DNA from: Roseomonas sp. KE2513
GTDB taxonomy: Bacteria; Pseudomonadota; Alphaproteobacteria; Acetobacterales; Acetobacteraceae
NCBI RefSeq assembly: GCF_016107305.1
Contig: NZ_RCVR01000009.1
Location: 62,001-126,000, forward strand
Direction of reading: 5' to 3'
DNA: 64,000 nt
The translations under genes and the position numbers were made by a program. The notes under the pieces were generated by a model, which was not told where the DNA came from, searched no databases, and worked only from the letters and a program-made list of their open reading frames with translations. Below are positions 9,056-19,463 of this stretch, piece by piece (the first letter of the stretch is position 1; every line of letters begins with the position of its first letter).

Positions 9056-9418
9056 TCAGCCCTTTTTCGCCTCGGCGTTCCGCTTCCGCGTCGCCGCCGC
9101 CTTCCGCGCGGAGGCCGACCGCTGCTCCGGTGTGCGGGAGGAAGCGGCCTTCTTGGCAGAGGCCGAGCGCATCGCCGCCGGGCGTGCCGCCGAGGCGGTC
9201 CCGCCGCGCTCCCCGCCGGTGCGGGAGGGCTGGGTGTTCATGGGCTTGCCTCGGCCGGAGCCGCTCTTCTTCCCGCCGCCCGTCTCCTTGTTGACGGTGG
9301 CCCAGGCCCGCGCCTCCGCCTCTTCCACGGGAACGCCGCGTTTCTCGTAGCCCTCCTCGATATGGGCGGCCATGCGCTTCTGCTTGTCCGTATAGGCGGA
9401 TTTGTCACCACGGGGCAT
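9056..9418 (-). CDS. Small lysine/alanine-rich protein ('plasmid stabilization protein'-like)
   Basis: The 120-residue product has a conserved head, [30 protein letters not shown] then [27 protein letters not shown], and a basic tail resembling histone H1 ([27 protein letters not shown]). Similar heads are found in many alphaproteobacteria, often labelled plasmid stabilization protein without functional proof. The basic, disordered tail suggests DNA or RNA binding. ATG 9418 follows AAGAGGAG at good spacing. It is probably monocistronic. A true role in plasmid maintenance is not supported by the context. Confidence 0.75.
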   Translation of the reverse strand: MPRGDKSAYTDKQKRMAAHIEEGYEKRGVPVEEAEARAWATVNKETGGGKKSGSGRGKPMNTQPSRTGGERGGTASAARPAAMRSASAKKAASSRTPEQRSASARKAAATRKRNAEAKKG

Positions 9419-9557
9419 CGTTGCGCTCCTCTTGGGCGATGATGCCGGAACAACGCAGGAACCCCGCGAGCGGTTGGGCACCCCCCATGGCCCCGCCCCC
9501 CCGCGCTACTATATAACGCGGCCAGGTCACGACCTCTCCCTCCCGAGGCTCCCCATC

Positions 9558-10529
9558 ATGTCCGAAATCCTGCCTGTTCCCGTCACCGTCCTCACCGGCT
9601 ATCTCGGCGCCGGCAAGACCACCCTCCTCAACCGCATCCTCACCGAGAATCACGGCCGCAAGTTCGCGGTGGTGATCAACGAGTTCGGCGAGATGGGCGT
9701 GGACCAGGACCTCGTCATCGATGCCGACGAGGAGGTCTTCGAGATGAACAACGGGTGCATCTGCTGCACCGTGCGCGGCGACCTCATCCGCATCCTCGGC
9801 GGGCTGATGCGCCGCAAGGACAAGTTCGACGGCATCATCGTCGAGACCACGGGCCTCGCGAATCCCGCCCCCGTCGCCCAGACCTTCTTCGTGGACGAGG
9901 ACGTGAAGCGCGCGACGCGGCTGGACGCCATCGTCACGGTCGTGGACGCCAAGCACCTGCTGACCCGCCTGGGCGACAGCCCGGAGGCCGAGGAGCAGGT
10001 GGCCTTCGCCGACGTCATCGTGCTGAACAAGATGGACCTGGTGACGCCCAAGGAGGCGGACGAGGTCGAGCGCCGTATCCGCGCCATCAACCCGACGGTC
10101 GAGATCCGCCGTGCCACCAAGTCCGACGTGCCGCTCGATGCGGTCATCGGCCGCGACGCCTTCCGCCTCGACCGCATCCTCGCGCGCGAACCTGAATTCC
10201 TGAGCGGCGACGACGAGCACAGCCACGACAGCGCCGTGCAGTCCGTCTCCTTTGAGGTGGATCAGCCCATCGACGCCGAGAAGTTCAACGCCTGGATCGG
10301 CGAGCTGCTGCAGACCAAGGGCCAGGACCTGCTGCGCACGAAGGGCATCCTGCACTACGCCGGCGACGACCGCCGCTTCGCCTTCCAGGCCGTGCACATG
10401 ATCGCGGACGGCGACTACATCGGCCCCTGGAAGGAGGGCGATCCGCGCAAGTCGCGCATCGTCTTCATCGGCCGCGACCTGAACCGCCCGCGGCTGCGGC
10501 GCGGCTTCGAATCCACGGTGGCCGCCTGA
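9558..10529 (+). CDS. CobW/COG0523 family GTPase, likely metallochaperone
   Basis: The 323-residue product is a G3E P-loop GTPase with Walker [12 protein letters not shown], the switch region [12 protein letters not shown], the metal-binding motif [18 protein letters not shown] and NKMDL. A short His-rich segment (DDEHSHDS) precedes the C-terminal CobW domain. COG0523 members deliver zinc or cobalt to metalloenzymes. The zinc (ZNG1/YeiR-like) assignment is likely here because no cobalamin genes are near. The start is ATG 9558; upstream lies an unusually AT-rich patch (9517-9527), possibly the promoter. The stop abuts the next start as TGAATG, so it is translationally coupled to the WD40 gene. 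Confidence 0.9.
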   Translation: MSEILPVPVTVLTGYLGAGKTTLLNRILTENHGRKFAVVINEFGEMGVDQDLVIDADEEVFEMNNGCICCTVRGDLIRILGGLMRRKDKFDGIIVETTGLANPAPVAQTFFVDEDVKRATRLDAIVTVVDAKHLLTRLGDSPEAEEQVAFADVIVLNKMDLVTPKEADEVERRIRAINPTVEIRRATKSDVPLDAVIGRDAFRLDRILAREPEFLSGDDEHSHDSAVQSVSFEVDQPIDAEKFNAWIGELLQTKGQDLLRTKGILHYAGDDRRFAFQAVHMIADGDYIGPWKEGDPRKSRIVFIGRDLNRPRLRRGFESTVAA

Positions 10530-11570
10530 ATGTCGGGCGTTGCGGAAGCGGACTTCCTCCTCGACCAGCGCGGCACCGGCCGCGAGCTCGGCGCCTGGGT
10601 GGTGGGCGCCGTCTTCGGGCGCGAGGGCCGCACGGCCGGTTTCGCGCTCTCGGACGGCACGGTGCACCTCGCCGCCACCGCTGACCACGCGGGCGAGTGG
10701 AGGCGGCTGGAGGCGCATGACGGCGCCGCCCTCTCGCTCGCACCCGATTGCGCGGAGGGCCTGCTCTCGGGCGGCGACGACGGCAAGCTGCTGCGCATCG
10801 CGCCCGATGGCACGACGGAGACGGTGGCGGATTTCGGCACCATGAAGTGGGTGGACCACGTCACCACCCACGCGTCCGGCCTGCGCGCGGCGGCGGTGGG
10901 GAAGAACGTCCACCTGTTGGACGGCCGCGGCGCGAAGCTGAAGGCTTTCGGCCCGCATCCCTCCACCGTCGGCGGCGTCGCCATCGACGCGAAGGGCAAG
11001 CGCGTCTTCGCCTCGCACTACAACGGCGTCTCCTCCTGGTTCGTGGCGGCGAAGGAGGACAAGCCGCGCGTGTTGGAGTGGAAGGGCAGCCACCACGCCA
11101 TCGCCGTCGCGCCCGACGGACAGGCGGTGGTGACGGCGATGCAGGAGAACGCACTGCACGGCTGGCGCCTGACCGACAGCCAGCACATGCGCATGTCCGG
11201 CTATCCCGCGAAGACGCAGTCCATCGCTTTCACCGCCAAGGGGCGCTGGCTGGCCTCCTCGGGCGCGGATTCCGTCGTGCTCTGGCCCTTCTTCGGCGGC
11301 GGCCCCATGGGCAAGGCGCCGACGGAGATCGCCGGTGGAGATCAGGTGGTCTGCACGCGCGTCGCCTGCCATCCGCAGCACGAGGTGGTGGTCGCGGGCT
11401 TCGCGGACGGCCTCGTGCTGATGGCGGAGATCGCCTCGGGCAAGGTGGTGCCCATTGCCGCCCCCGGGCGCGGCTCCGTCTCCGCGCTGTCATGGAACGC
11501 GGCGGGAACGCATCTCGCCTTCGGCACGGAAACCGGCTTCGCGGCGCTTCTGGACTTGGCGAAGCGCTGA
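10530..11570 (+). CDS. WD40-repeat beta-propeller protein
   Basis: The 346-residue protein contains at least six WD40-like blades, recognisable by recurring units ending in forms such as SADSVVLWPF, NALHGWRL and DGKLLRIAPDGT. No signal peptide is visible, so it is probably cytosolic. Its ATG directly follows the stop of the CobW gene with no gap. This tight coupling suggests that it works with the GTPase, perhaps as a scaffold for the client protein. That role is inference. Blade sequences are degenerate, as in other bacterial single-propeller proteins. Confidence 0.8.
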   Translation: MSGVAEADFLLDQRGTGRELGAWVVGAVFGREGRTAGFALSDGTVHLAATADHAGEWRRLEAHDGAALSLAPDCAEGLLSGGDDGKLLRIAPDGTTETVADFGTMKWVDHVTTHASGLRAAAVGKNVHLLDGRGAKLKAFGPHPSTVGGVAIDAKGKRVFASHYNGVSSWFVAAKEDKPRVLEWKGSHHAIAVAPDGQAVVTAMQENALHGWRLTDSQHMRMSGYPAKTQSIAFTAKGRWLASSGADSVVLWPFFGGGPMGKAPTEIAGGDQVVCTRVACHPQHEVVVAGFADGLVLMAEIASGKVVPIAAPGRGSVSALSWNAAGTHLAFGTETGFAALLDLAKR

Positions 11571-11592
11571 CGCATCCCCACCCTCCCGCGCC

Positions 11593-12414
11593 ATGAGCGA
11601 TCGCATCACCACACCCCGCCTCTCCATCCCGCGCCTGGGCTTCGGCACCTGGCGGCTCTCCGGTGCCGAGTGCCAGGCCGCCGTGGAGTCGGCCCTCGGC
11701 CTCGGCTACCGCGCCGTGGACACGGCGGAGATGTACGGGAACGAGGAGCCGGTCGGTGCCGGCCTCAAGGCCTCCGGCCTGCCACGCGGCGACATCTTCC
11801 TGACCAGCAAGGTCTGGTGGGAAAACCTCGGCCGCATCCGCCAGCACTGCGAGGCCTCGCTCTCGCGCCTCGGCACCGACTACCTCGACCTCTATCTCAT
11901 CCACTGGCCCTCGCCTGACATCGACGTGCCGCAGGCGATGCATGACCTCGCGCGGCTGCGCGAGGAGGGGCTGGCGCGCGCTGTCGGCGTCGCGAACTTC
12001 CCCGCGGGCCTGCTCAAGCGCGCCATCGAGACCGGCGTGCCGATCGCGGCGAACCAGGTCGAGTACCACGCCCTTCTCTCGCAGGACCGACTGCTGGAGG
12101 TCACCCGCGCGCAGGGCATTGTCCTGACCGCCTACGCGCCACTTGCCCAGGGGCGCCTGGCCTCGGACCCGCGGATCGGCGCCATCGCCGGGCGGCACGG
12201 CGTGACGGCTGCCCAGGTGGCCCTCGCCTGGTTGCTGCGGCAGGACGGGGTGAACGCCATCCCGAAGGCGTCGCGGCCCGAAACGCAAAAGGCGAACCTC
12301 GAGGCCCTCGCTCTGGCCGCGAAGCTGACGGACACGGATGTGGCGGAAATTGACGCGCTGCCGAAGGATCAGCGCTTCGTGAACCCGCCCTTCGCGCCCG
12401 ACTGGGCGACCTGA
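11593..12414 (+). CDS. Aldo/keto reductase
   Basis: A 273-residue NADPH-dependent reductase of the AKR superfamily, in the 2,5-diketo-gluconate-reductase-like branch by size and order. Catalytic residues are visible: Asp and Tyr in AVDTAEMYGNE, Lys in LTSKVWW and His in YLIHWP. The cofactor-binding end AIPKASRPETQKANLEAL is also present. These enzymes reduce carbonyls such as methylglyoxal or sugars. It starts at ATG 11593, 22 bases after the WD40 gene, and may be the third gene of that transcript. An imperfect GC-rich hairpin follows. Confidence 0.93.
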   Translation: MSDRITTPRLSIPRLGFGTWRLSGAECQAAVESALGLGYRAVDTAEMYGNEEPVGAGLKASGLPRGDIFLTSKVWWENLGRIRQHCEASLSRLGTDYLDLYLIHWPSPDIDVPQAMHDLARLREEGLARAVGVANFPAGLLKRAIETGVPIAANQVEYHALLSQDRLLEVTRAQGIVLTAYAPLAQGRLASDPRIGAIAGRHGVTAAQVALAWLLRQDGVNAIPKASRPETQKANLEALALAAKLTDTDVAEIDALPKDQRFVNPPFAPDWAT

Positions 12415-12422
12415 CGGGCACT

Positions 12423-12459
12423 ACCTGATGGGGGCTGCTCTGCTCCCGTCCCCTCAGGT
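12423..12459. terminator. Bidirectional hairpin between convergent genes
   Basis: ACCTGA (12423-12428) plus GGGG (12430-12433) can pair with CCCC (12450-12453) plus TCAGGT (12454-12459), with one bulged base and a loop of about 16 bases. It lies between the aldo/keto reductase stop and the convergent gene, overlapping that gene's stop codon. The symmetry would allow use from both strands. Confidence 0.4.
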
Positions 12460-12828
12460 GTAGCGAACGGGATTATTCCAGCCGGCCGGCGTGATGCAGA
12501 AATGCACGGCCGGGCGAAGCACTGCCTCGCTCTCGTTGGACGGAACCTCGGTCTCCTCGACGGACCGGGGCGCCGGCCGCGCGGCATGGCGCCGGGCCTG
12601 TGCAGGGGCCGTGGCCCGCTGCTGCGGCCGGGCGGCGGGGCGCTGCGCCACGCGCTTATGAGCGCCGACCTGGGCGCTCACATGGCGCCGGATGACCGCT
12701 GTCGCAGCCGTGATGGGAGCAGCGGCATCGCAGACCGTTGCAGTGACGAAGGCGGGCGTATCGGCGGCTTGCGCGACCGGGGACAAGACCAGGAAGCCGA
12801 AGAGTGCGAACGCGCCGATCTTCATCAT
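12454..12828 (-). CDS. Hypothetical secreted basic protein
   Basis: The 124-residue product begins with a clear Sec signal peptide, MMKIGAFALFGFLVLSPVAQAAD, with cleavage expected after AQA. The mature part has a central run rich in Arg, Ala, Pro and Gln (RPAARPQQRATAPAQARRHAA) and a short C-terminal block HFCITPAGWNNPVRY. Two cysteines (TVCDAA and HFCIT) could form a disulfide. The start is one of two adjacent ATGs (12828/12825). I recognise no family. It is divergent from the DUF3775-like gene, with an AT-rich patch (12845-12890) between them that probably holds promoters. Confidence 0.6.
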   Translation of the reverse strand: MMKIGAFALFGFLVLSPVAQAADTPAFVTATVCDAAAPITAATAVIRRHVSAQVGAHKRVAQRPAARPQQRATAPAQARRHAARPAPRSVEETEVPSNESEAVLRPAVHFCITPAGWNNPVRYT

Positions 12829-12991
12829 TGCAGTGCCCCTCGGCCCAATAATTTCAATGACTTGTGGAAAGGTCTTGAATCAACCTCGCGGAATGAACGC
12901 GGAGTCGGGAGCTTGGGTTTCGCGAAGCCGAAGGCCGGTTCAGGCGTTGGGCGGGCGGCAGCAATTCACAGAGGCATTCGGGACCCCTTCG

Positions 12992-13408
12992 ATGAGCGAC
13001 AAACCCGGTGGAATCCCTGGCCCACCCGAGAACGAGGATGGCGAGGTCGATCTCGGCATCAGCCTCCCGGCAGTGGCTAACATCATCGATGCCGCCCGCG
13101 CCTCCGAGGAGGCCGAGGAGGACGAGGATGCCGACACCGACCTCGTCGGCAAGGCTGACCCGGAGGCGGAGGACCTGGAGACACAACTTGGCGAGTTGAA
13201 CGACGAGGAGCAGTGCTCCCTCATCGCCCTCGCCTGGGTGGGCCGCGGCGACTACGAGCCGGACGAGTGGGAGGAGGCGCTAAACCTCGCGCGGGAGCGG
13301 CACGAGGCCGACCCGGCGGGATACCTCACCAGCCTCGACCTGCTGGGCGACCTCCTGGCCGAGGGCCTGGCCGCCTTCGGCATCGTGGTGGAGGAGATCG
13401 AGCGCTAG
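12992..13408 (+). CDS. DUF3775-like acidic protein
   Basis: The 138-residue product has a highly acidic middle (ASEEAEEDEDADTDLVG) followed by a conserved block, LNDEEQCSLIALAWVGRGDYEPDEWEEALNLARERH, that resembles DUF3775. It continues DPAGYLTSLDLLGDLLAEGLAAFGI. Function is unknown for this family. ATG 12992 is chosen because the reading frame further upstream is not acidic and not conserved; no strong ribosome-binding site distinguishes it. Its stop TAG overlaps the stop of the convergent DUF1194 gene in a CTAG palindrome, so there is no terminator between them. Confidence 0.65.
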   Translation: MSDKPGGIPGPPENEDGEVDLGISLPAVANIIDAARASEEAEEDEDADTDLVGKADPEAEDLETQLGELNDEEQCSLIALAWVGRGDYEPDEWEEALNLARERHEADPAGYLTSLDLLGDLLAEGLAAFGIVVEEIER

Positions 13409-14118
13409 CCGATCGCGGGCCCAGGCAGCCCCGCGATCTCGCGCACGAGCTTGCGACGCACGGCGTTGCCGAAGGCCTCGAAATCCTCGGCGGCGATGAG
13501 GAAGGCGCCATCCCCGCCGATGACGGAGTCCCGATAGTACTGGTCGAGCGGGATCGGCGAGGGGCGCCCGAAGGTCGGCCGGTCGTTCATGATCGGCAGC
13601 CCGTTGATCGTGATCCCCTCTGCCACCAGCCGGTCCCGCACGCCCTCCACCGGCATGCCGCTGTTGTTCACGCCGTCGCCGGAGACGTCCACCACCCGAC
13701 GCGTGCCCTCGAAGGGCGATTCCGTGAGGGTGCGCAGCGCGAAGTCGAGCCCGCCGGAGATCGAGGTCCAGGAGAGGGCGACGCGCGGCGCGCGGGCGAG
13801 GGTATCGGCCCAGGCCGTGGCCTCAGCGGGGGCCGAGATGCGCGTCCAGGGAATCACCAGTCGCTGGTAGTCCGCGCCCGCCCATTCGACGTAGGCGAGC
13901 GCGATGGCGCCCGTCATCCCCGCGCGGATCGCTTCCATCACGCGGGGGTCGGTCACGGCGCTGCGATATCCCTCCCGCTGCAGCCGCGCCTCGTCCTCGT
14001 CGATGGAGCGGGAGACATCCACCGCCAGGACAAGCAGCAGGTCCACTGCCTCCTCGGCCCGCGCCGCCAGGGGAAGTAGCGCGGCACCGCCCGCCGCCAG
14101 AACCGACCGACGCCGCAT
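13405..14118 (-). CDS. DUF1194 family von Willebrand factor A-like protein, exported
   Basis: A 237-residue protein with a twin-arginine-like signal (MRRRSVLAAGGAALLPLAARAEE) and a von Willebrand A domain. The metal-ion-dependent adhesion motif is DVSRS in LLLVLAVDVSRSID. Downstream, GTRRVVDVSGDGVNNSG and the DRPTF...DQYYRDSVIGG region are typical of DUF1194. ATG 14118 places the signal peptide at the N-terminus. The family is periplasmic or surface-associated with no assigned reaction. The gene stands alone, convergent with the DUF3775-like gene. Confidence 0.85.
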   Translation of the reverse strand: MRRRSVLAAGGAALLPLAARAEEAVDLLLVLAVDVSRSIDEDEARLQREGYRSAVTDPRVMEAIRAGMTGAIALAYVEWAGADYQRLVIPWTRISAPAEATAWADTLARAPRVALSWTSISGGLDFALRTLTESPFEGTRRVVDVSGDGVNNSGMPVEGVRDRLVAEGITINGLPIMNDRPTFGRPSPIPLDQYYRDSVIGGDGAFLIAAEDFEAFGNAVRRKLVREIAGLPGPAIG

Positions 14119-14190
14119 GGCGCATGCCCCTCCCGCAACCGCTGATCGGCGATCACACCAGGGCCTACACGCCCGGCGCAATGCTTTTCG

Positions 14191-14868
14191 TTAGGCAGCG
14201 CCGTCCGGCAGCAGCACCGCGGGCCGCGTCGCAGGATCGGGCGCCCAGCCACCCGGCGCCGGCCGCAGCAGCGGCGCCGCGAAGCCCGCGCAGACCGGGA
14301 CCGCCGCGGGCCAGGCGGGCACCCAGCGGTCGCCCTGCGCCATCGCGACGCACAGCCCCACAGGCACGACGCCCGCCCGCTCCAGCAGCACCATCCCCGC
14401 GAGCGCCGAACTGCCCGTGCTGATCACGTCGTCCACCAGCAGCACCCGCCGCCCCGCCAGCCGGGCCAGGATCCGCGGATCGAGCCACATCCGCCGTTCC
14501 CCCGGTGTGGTGGAGGAGGAGACGGGAACCGAGAGCCCCTCCTCGTACCAGCGCTTGCGGGAATAGCCGGCAGCCACCCAGTTAGGGTGCCCTAGAGCCT
14601 CCGCAACCAGCGGCGCCAGGGCATGGCCGAGCGTGGGCAGGCCGCAGACCACCTCCGCCCCCAGCGGCCGCGCCGCCTTGACCATCCAGCCCACCAGCCG
14701 GTGGAGAACGGCGAAGGAGGCCTGGTTGACGATCAGCCCTGTGACCGCCACCTCGCCGTAGTCCCGCAGCGGCAGGCGCAGCGCGCTGCCGTCCGGCATG
14801 GGCAGGGCCGCGCTGTCGCGATGGGGTGGCGCGTCGGGCGCCGGTTCAAATCCTTGCCAGAACTGCAT
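14191..14868 (-). CDS. Phosphoribosyltransferase family protein
   Basis: The 225-residue product carries the PRPP-binding loop VLLVDDVISTGSSALAG, with two adjacent acidic residues and the TGS turn. A preceding strand, GAEVVCGLPTLGHALAPLVAEALG, resembles adenine or orotate phosphoribosyltransferases. The sequence does not match a standard apt, pyrE or gpt, and the N-terminus MQFWQGFEPAPDA is distinctive, so the base substrate is unknown. ATG 14868 is selected over upstream in-frame starts because the extension is low-complexity. It diverges from the peptide-importer operon; the inverted repeat GGCAT-GCGGG-ATGCC at 14881-14895 lies between the two. Confidence 0.8.
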   Translation of the reverse strand: MQFWQGFEPAPDAPPHRDSAALPMPDGSALRLPLRDYGEVAVTGLIVNQASFAVLHRLVGWMVKAARPLGAEVVCGLPTLGHALAPLVAEALGHPNWVAAGYSRKRWYEEGLSVPVSSSTTPGERRMWLDPRILARLAGRRVLLVDDVISTGSSALAGMVLLERAGVVPVGLCVAMAQGDRWVPAWPAAVPVCAGFAAPLLRPAPGGWAPDPATRPAVLLPDGAA

Positions 14869-14879
14869 GGAACGGCGCT

Positions 14880-14895
14880 TGGCATGCGGGATGCC
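14880..14895 (+). promoter_or_regulatory. Possible sigma-54 promoter of the peptide-importer operon
   Basis: TGGCATGCGGGATGCC keeps the GG and GC doublets at the correct -24/-12 spacing, with two substitutions relative to TGGCACG-N4-TTGC. It would start transcription near 14905, about 65 bases before ATG 14971. The same bases form an inverted repeat (GGCAT/ATGCC), so this may instead be a repressor site. It is the weakest of the five sigma-54 candidates. Confidence 0.3.
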
Positions 14896-14970
14896 ACTGG
14901 TCCAGCCTGTGACCGGCCTTGCCGCCCGGCCGCGCCTCGGGCATCCGCCTGCCATCACCGGAGACAGAGC

Positions 14971-16569
14971 ATGATCCCCCGCCGCCACCTCCTCGCCGCC
15001 TCCGGCGCCGCCTTCCTCTCCTGGGACGCGGTGATCCGGGCGGCGCACGCCCAGACGCCCCCCGGCGTCATCGTCATGGCGAAGCAGATCGACGACATCA
15101 TCACGCTCGATCCCGCCGAGAGCTTCGAGTACACGGCACAGGAGATCGCGGGGAACGTTTACCAGAAGCTCGTCACCACTCCGAACGACGATCCCTCACG
15201 CCTCGTCGGCGACCTCGCGGAGAGCTGGACCGCGAGCAACGACGCGCGGACCTTCACCTTCCGCCTCAAGCCCGGCCAGAAGTTCGCCAGCGGCAAGGAG
15301 GTCACGGCGGAGGACGTCGTCTACTCCCTCCAGCGCGTGGTGGCGCTGAACAAGGCCCCGGCCTTCATCATCAACCAGTTCGGCTTCACCAAGGACAACA
15401 TGGCGGGGACGATCCGCGCCACGGACCCGCGCACGGTCGTGCTGACTACCGCCGAGCCGACCGCCACCTCCTTCCTCCTCTACTGCCTCTCCGCCGCCGT
15501 CGGCAGCATCGTGGAGAAGGCCACAGTCACCGCCCGCGCCCAGGGCGATGACTGGGGCAATGCTTGGATGAAGGGCAATTCCGCGGGTTCCGGCGCCTAC
15601 AGCGTCGTCTCCTGGCGCGCGAGCGAGGCGGTGACGCTGCAGGCCAACCCCAACGCCGCGCATGGCCCCGCCACGCGCCGCATCATCATGCGCCATGTCG
15701 CCGATCCCTCCGCGCAGCTCCTCGGCCTGCAGCGGGGCGACTACGACATCGCGCGCAACCTCGCCTCCGACCAGATCAAGACGCTGGGCACGGACAACCG
15801 CTACACGGTGGTCACGCAGCGCAAGGCGAGCCTTCTCTACGTCGCGATGAACCAGAAGAACCCCATCCTGGCGAAGCCGGGGGTTCGGCAGGCGATCAAG
15901 ATGGCGATCGACTACGAGGGTATCCAGCGCAACATCGTCCCCAACAACTACGCCGTGCACCAGGCCTTCCTGCCGGAGGGCCTGCCCGGCGCGCTGACCG
16001 AGAAGCCCTTCAAGCTCGATGTCGCCGGCGCCAAGCGCCTGCTGGCCGAGGCGGGACACCCGGACGGCTTCGAGTGTGCCTTCGACTTCTTCTCCGGCGC
16101 GCCGGTGGGCGACATCGCCCAGGCGCTCCAGGCGAACCTCGCGGCCATCGGCATCCGCCCGCGCATGCTGCCCGGCGAGATGCGCTCGGTCATCACCAAG
16201 ACCCGCGCCCGCCAGCACGACCTCGCGCTGCTGCGCTGGGGCTCGGACTATTTCGACCCGCACAGCAACGCCGAAGCCTTCAGCATGAACCCCGACAACG
16301 GGGACGACGCGCGGAACAAGACCCTCGCCTGGCGCTCTGCCTGGGCCATCCCGGAACTCACCGCCCGTACCCAGGCCGCCGTGCGCGAGACCGATACGGA
16401 GAAGCGCGTCGCGATGTACGAGGCGATCCAGCGCGACCACCAGCAGCAGAGCCCCTTCGCGGTGATGCTGCAGGAGCTGGAGGTGGCGGTGACCCGCAAC
16501 AGCGTGCGCGGCCTGCAGATCGGCGTGCTGAGCGACCGCACCAGCTACGCTCCGATCGCCAAGGCCTGA
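14971..16569 (+). CDS. ABC peptide/nickel-type substrate-binding protein (family 5)
   Basis: A 532-residue periplasmic receptor of the DppA/OppA class. The signal MIPRRHLLAASGAAFLSWDAVIRAAHAQT has a twin-arginine pair. The mature protein shows LDPAESFEYTAQEIAGNVYQKLV, the family box RTFTFRLKPGQKFASGKEVTAEDVVYSLQR, and the terminal lobe typical of extracellular solute-binding family 5. ATG 14971 follows GGAGACAGAGC. It heads a five-gene transcript encoding a complete importer. Ligands in this family include di- and oligopeptides, opines, glutathione and metal chelates, so the substrate is not fixed. Confidence 0.93.
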   Translation: MIPRRHLLAASGAAFLSWDAVIRAAHAQTPPGVIVMAKQIDDIITLDPAESFEYTAQEIAGNVYQKLVTTPNDDPSRLVGDLAESWTASNDARTFTFRLKPGQKFASGKEVTAEDVVYSLQRVVALNKAPAFIINQFGFTKDNMAGTIRATDPRTVVLTTAEPTATSFLLYCLSAAVGSIVEKATVTARAQGDDWGNAWMKGNSAGSGAYSVVSWRASEAVTLQANPNAAHGPATRRIIMRHVADPSAQLLGLQRGDYDIARNLASDQIKTLGTDNRYTVVTQRKASLLYVAMNQKNPILAKPGVRQAIKMAIDYEGIQRNIVPNNYAVHQAFLPEGLPGALTEKPFKLDVAGAKRLLAEAGHPDGFECAFDFFSGAPVGDIAQALQANLAAIGIRPRMLPGEMRSVITKTRARQHDLALLRWGSDYFDPHSNAEAFSMNPDNGDDARNKTLAWRSAWAIPELTARTQAAVRETDTEKRVAMYEAIQRDHQQQSPFAVMLQELEVAVTRNSVRGLQIGVLSDRTSYAPIAKA

Positions 16570-16573
16570 TCGG

Positions 16574-17586
<1,013 letters not shown>

Positions 17587-17590
<4 letters not shown>

Positions 17591-18603
17591 GCGACCCCGC
17601 CTCCCCCATCGCCGATGCAGCGACCGCCACCGCGGCGCTGGAGCCGGTCGCGCCCGACGCCGTGCCGGAGACCGCCGGCGCCCCACCCCCGCCGCAGGAG
17701 GGCGCCGCCTCTGGCCGCCGCGCCTGGCTGCTGACGGACGCGCCGGCCTCCCGTTCTCAGGCCGCCTGGGGGCGCCGCTACCAGGCCTGGCTCGCCTTCC
17801 GCCGCAACCCGCTGGCCATGGCGGGGCTCGGCGTCATTCTGCTCATGCTCCTGCTGATCCTGCTGGCGCCGGTGCTGGCGACGCACGACCCCGGTATCCA
17901 GGAACTCGGCAACCGCCTCGCCGCGCCTTCCGCCGCACACCTGCTGGGCACGGACGAGCTGGGCCGCGACGTCTGGTCCCGCCTTCTCTACGGCGGACGC
18001 ATCACGCTCGGCATGGTGCTGGCGGTCGTGTTGCTGGTCGCTCCCATCGGCCTGCTCGTCGGCTGCGTCGCGGGCTACGCGGGTGGGCTCTGGGACCGGC
18101 TGCTGATGCGGGCGACGGATGTCTTCCTCGCCTTCCCGCGCCTCATCCTCGCGCTGGCCTTCGTTGCCGCCATGGGGCCGGGCGTGGAGAGCGCCGTCAT
18201 CGCCATCGCGCTGACCGCCTGGCCGCCCTATGCCCGCCTCGCGCGGGCGGAGACGCTCACGATCCGCCGCACGGACTACGTCGCCGCCGCGCGCATGACC
18301 GGCGCCTCCCCCGCGCGCGTCGTGCTGCGCCACGTTTTGCCGATGTGCCTGCCCTCCCTCATCGTGCGCGTGACGCTGGACATGTCCTCCATCATCCTCA
18401 CCGCGGCCGGCCTCGGCTTCCTCGGCCTCGGCGCGCAGCCGCCCCTGCCGGAATGGGGCACGATGATCGCGACCGCGCGCCGCTTCATCCTCGACCAATG
18501 GTGGGTGGCGGTCATGCCGGGCATCGCGATCTTCGCGGCCTCCCTCGCTTTCAACCTGCTGGGCGACGGCCTCCGCGACGTGCTGGACCCGAAGCAGCGA
18601 TGA
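17587..18603 (+). CDS. ABC peptide-type permease, DppC-like
   Basis: A 338-residue second permease subunit. It has an unusually long, Ala/Pro-rich cytosolic N-terminus (about 60 residues) before the family box WLAFRRNPLAMAGLGVILLMLLLILLAPVLA. HLLGTDELGRDVWSRLLYGGRITL is the DppC hallmark, and the EAA loop is AARMTGASPARVVLRHVLPM. ATG 17587 overlaps the upstream stop by four bases, and its own stop overlaps the next start (ATGA). The extension may be natural variation rather than a wrong start, because the overlap is so tight. Confidence 0.93.
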
Positions 18604-19463
18604 GCACCGCTCTCCTGGCCGGCGAACCCCTGGTCGCCGTCCGCAACCTCCACGTCGATTTCTCCTCGGCCACGGGCGTCACCCAGGCCGTGCGCGGCGT
18701 CTCCTTCGCCATCGGGCGGGAAAAGCTCGGCATTGTCGGGGAGAGCGGCTCGGGCAAGTCCGTCACCGGCCGCGCGCTGATGGGCCTGCTGCCGGGCTCC
18801 GCGCGCGTGCGAGCCGACGTGCTCCGCTTCGGCACCACCGACATCCTGCACGCGAGCGAGCGCGAGATGCGCGGCCTCCGTGGCGGCCGCATCGGGCTCA
18901 TCCTGCAGGACCCGAAATACAGCCTGAACCCCGTGGTGACCGCGGGCGCCCAGATCGCGGAGGCCCTGCGAGCCCATAGCCGCCTCGGCCGGCGCGAGGC
19001 GCGCGACGCCGCCATGGCCCTGCTCGAATCCGTGCAGATCCGCGACCCCCGCCGCGTTCATGACGCCTACCCGCACGAGCTCTCCGGCGGCATGGGCCAG
19101 CGCGTGATGATCGCGATGATGCTGGCCCCCAACCCCGAGCTGCTGATCGCTGACGAGCCGACCTCTGCCCTGGATGCAAGCGTCCAGGCCGAAATCCTCC
19201 GCCTGATCGAGGAGCTGGTGGACAGCCGCGGCATGGCCCTGATGCTTATCAGCCACGACCTGCCTCTCGTCTCCCGCTTCTGCGACCGCGTGGCCGTGAT
19301 GTATGCGGGCCAGGTGATGGAAGAACTGCCCGCCGCCGACCTCCACCGCGCCACTCACGCCTATACGCGCGGCCTGCTCGAATGCCTGCCCTCCCTCTCC
19401 GAAAAGCGGGAACGCCTCGCGACGCTCAGGCGCGACCCTGCCTGGCTGGCGCCCCGCTCATGA
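18600..19463 (+). CDS. ABC peptide-type ATPase, DppD-like
   Basis: A 287-residue nucleotide-binding subunit. It has Walker A GESGSGKSVTGRALMGLL, the Q-loop in GLILQDPKYSLNP, the signature LSGGMGQR, Walker B LLIADEPTSALDASVQAE and the switch His in LISHDLPLV. The ATG at 18600 overlaps the upstream stop as ATGA, which fixes the start against the longer open frame. It forms a heterodimer with the DppF-like ATPase encoded next. The C-terminal oligopeptide extension (THAYTRGLLECLPSL) is present. Confidence 0.94.
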   Translation: MSTALLAGEPLVAVRNLHVDFSSATGVTQAVRGVSFAIGREKLGIVGESGSGKSVTGRALMGLLPGSARVRADVLRFGTTDILHASEREMRGLRGGRIGLILQDPKYSLNPVVTAGAQIAEALRAHSRLGRREARDAAMALLESVQIRDPRRVHDAYPHELSGGMGQRVMIAMMLAPNPELLIADEPTSALDASVQAEILRLIEELVDSRGMALMLISHDLPLVSRFCDRVAVMYAGQVMEELPAADLHRATHAYTRGLLECLPSLSEKRERLATLRRDPAWLAPRS

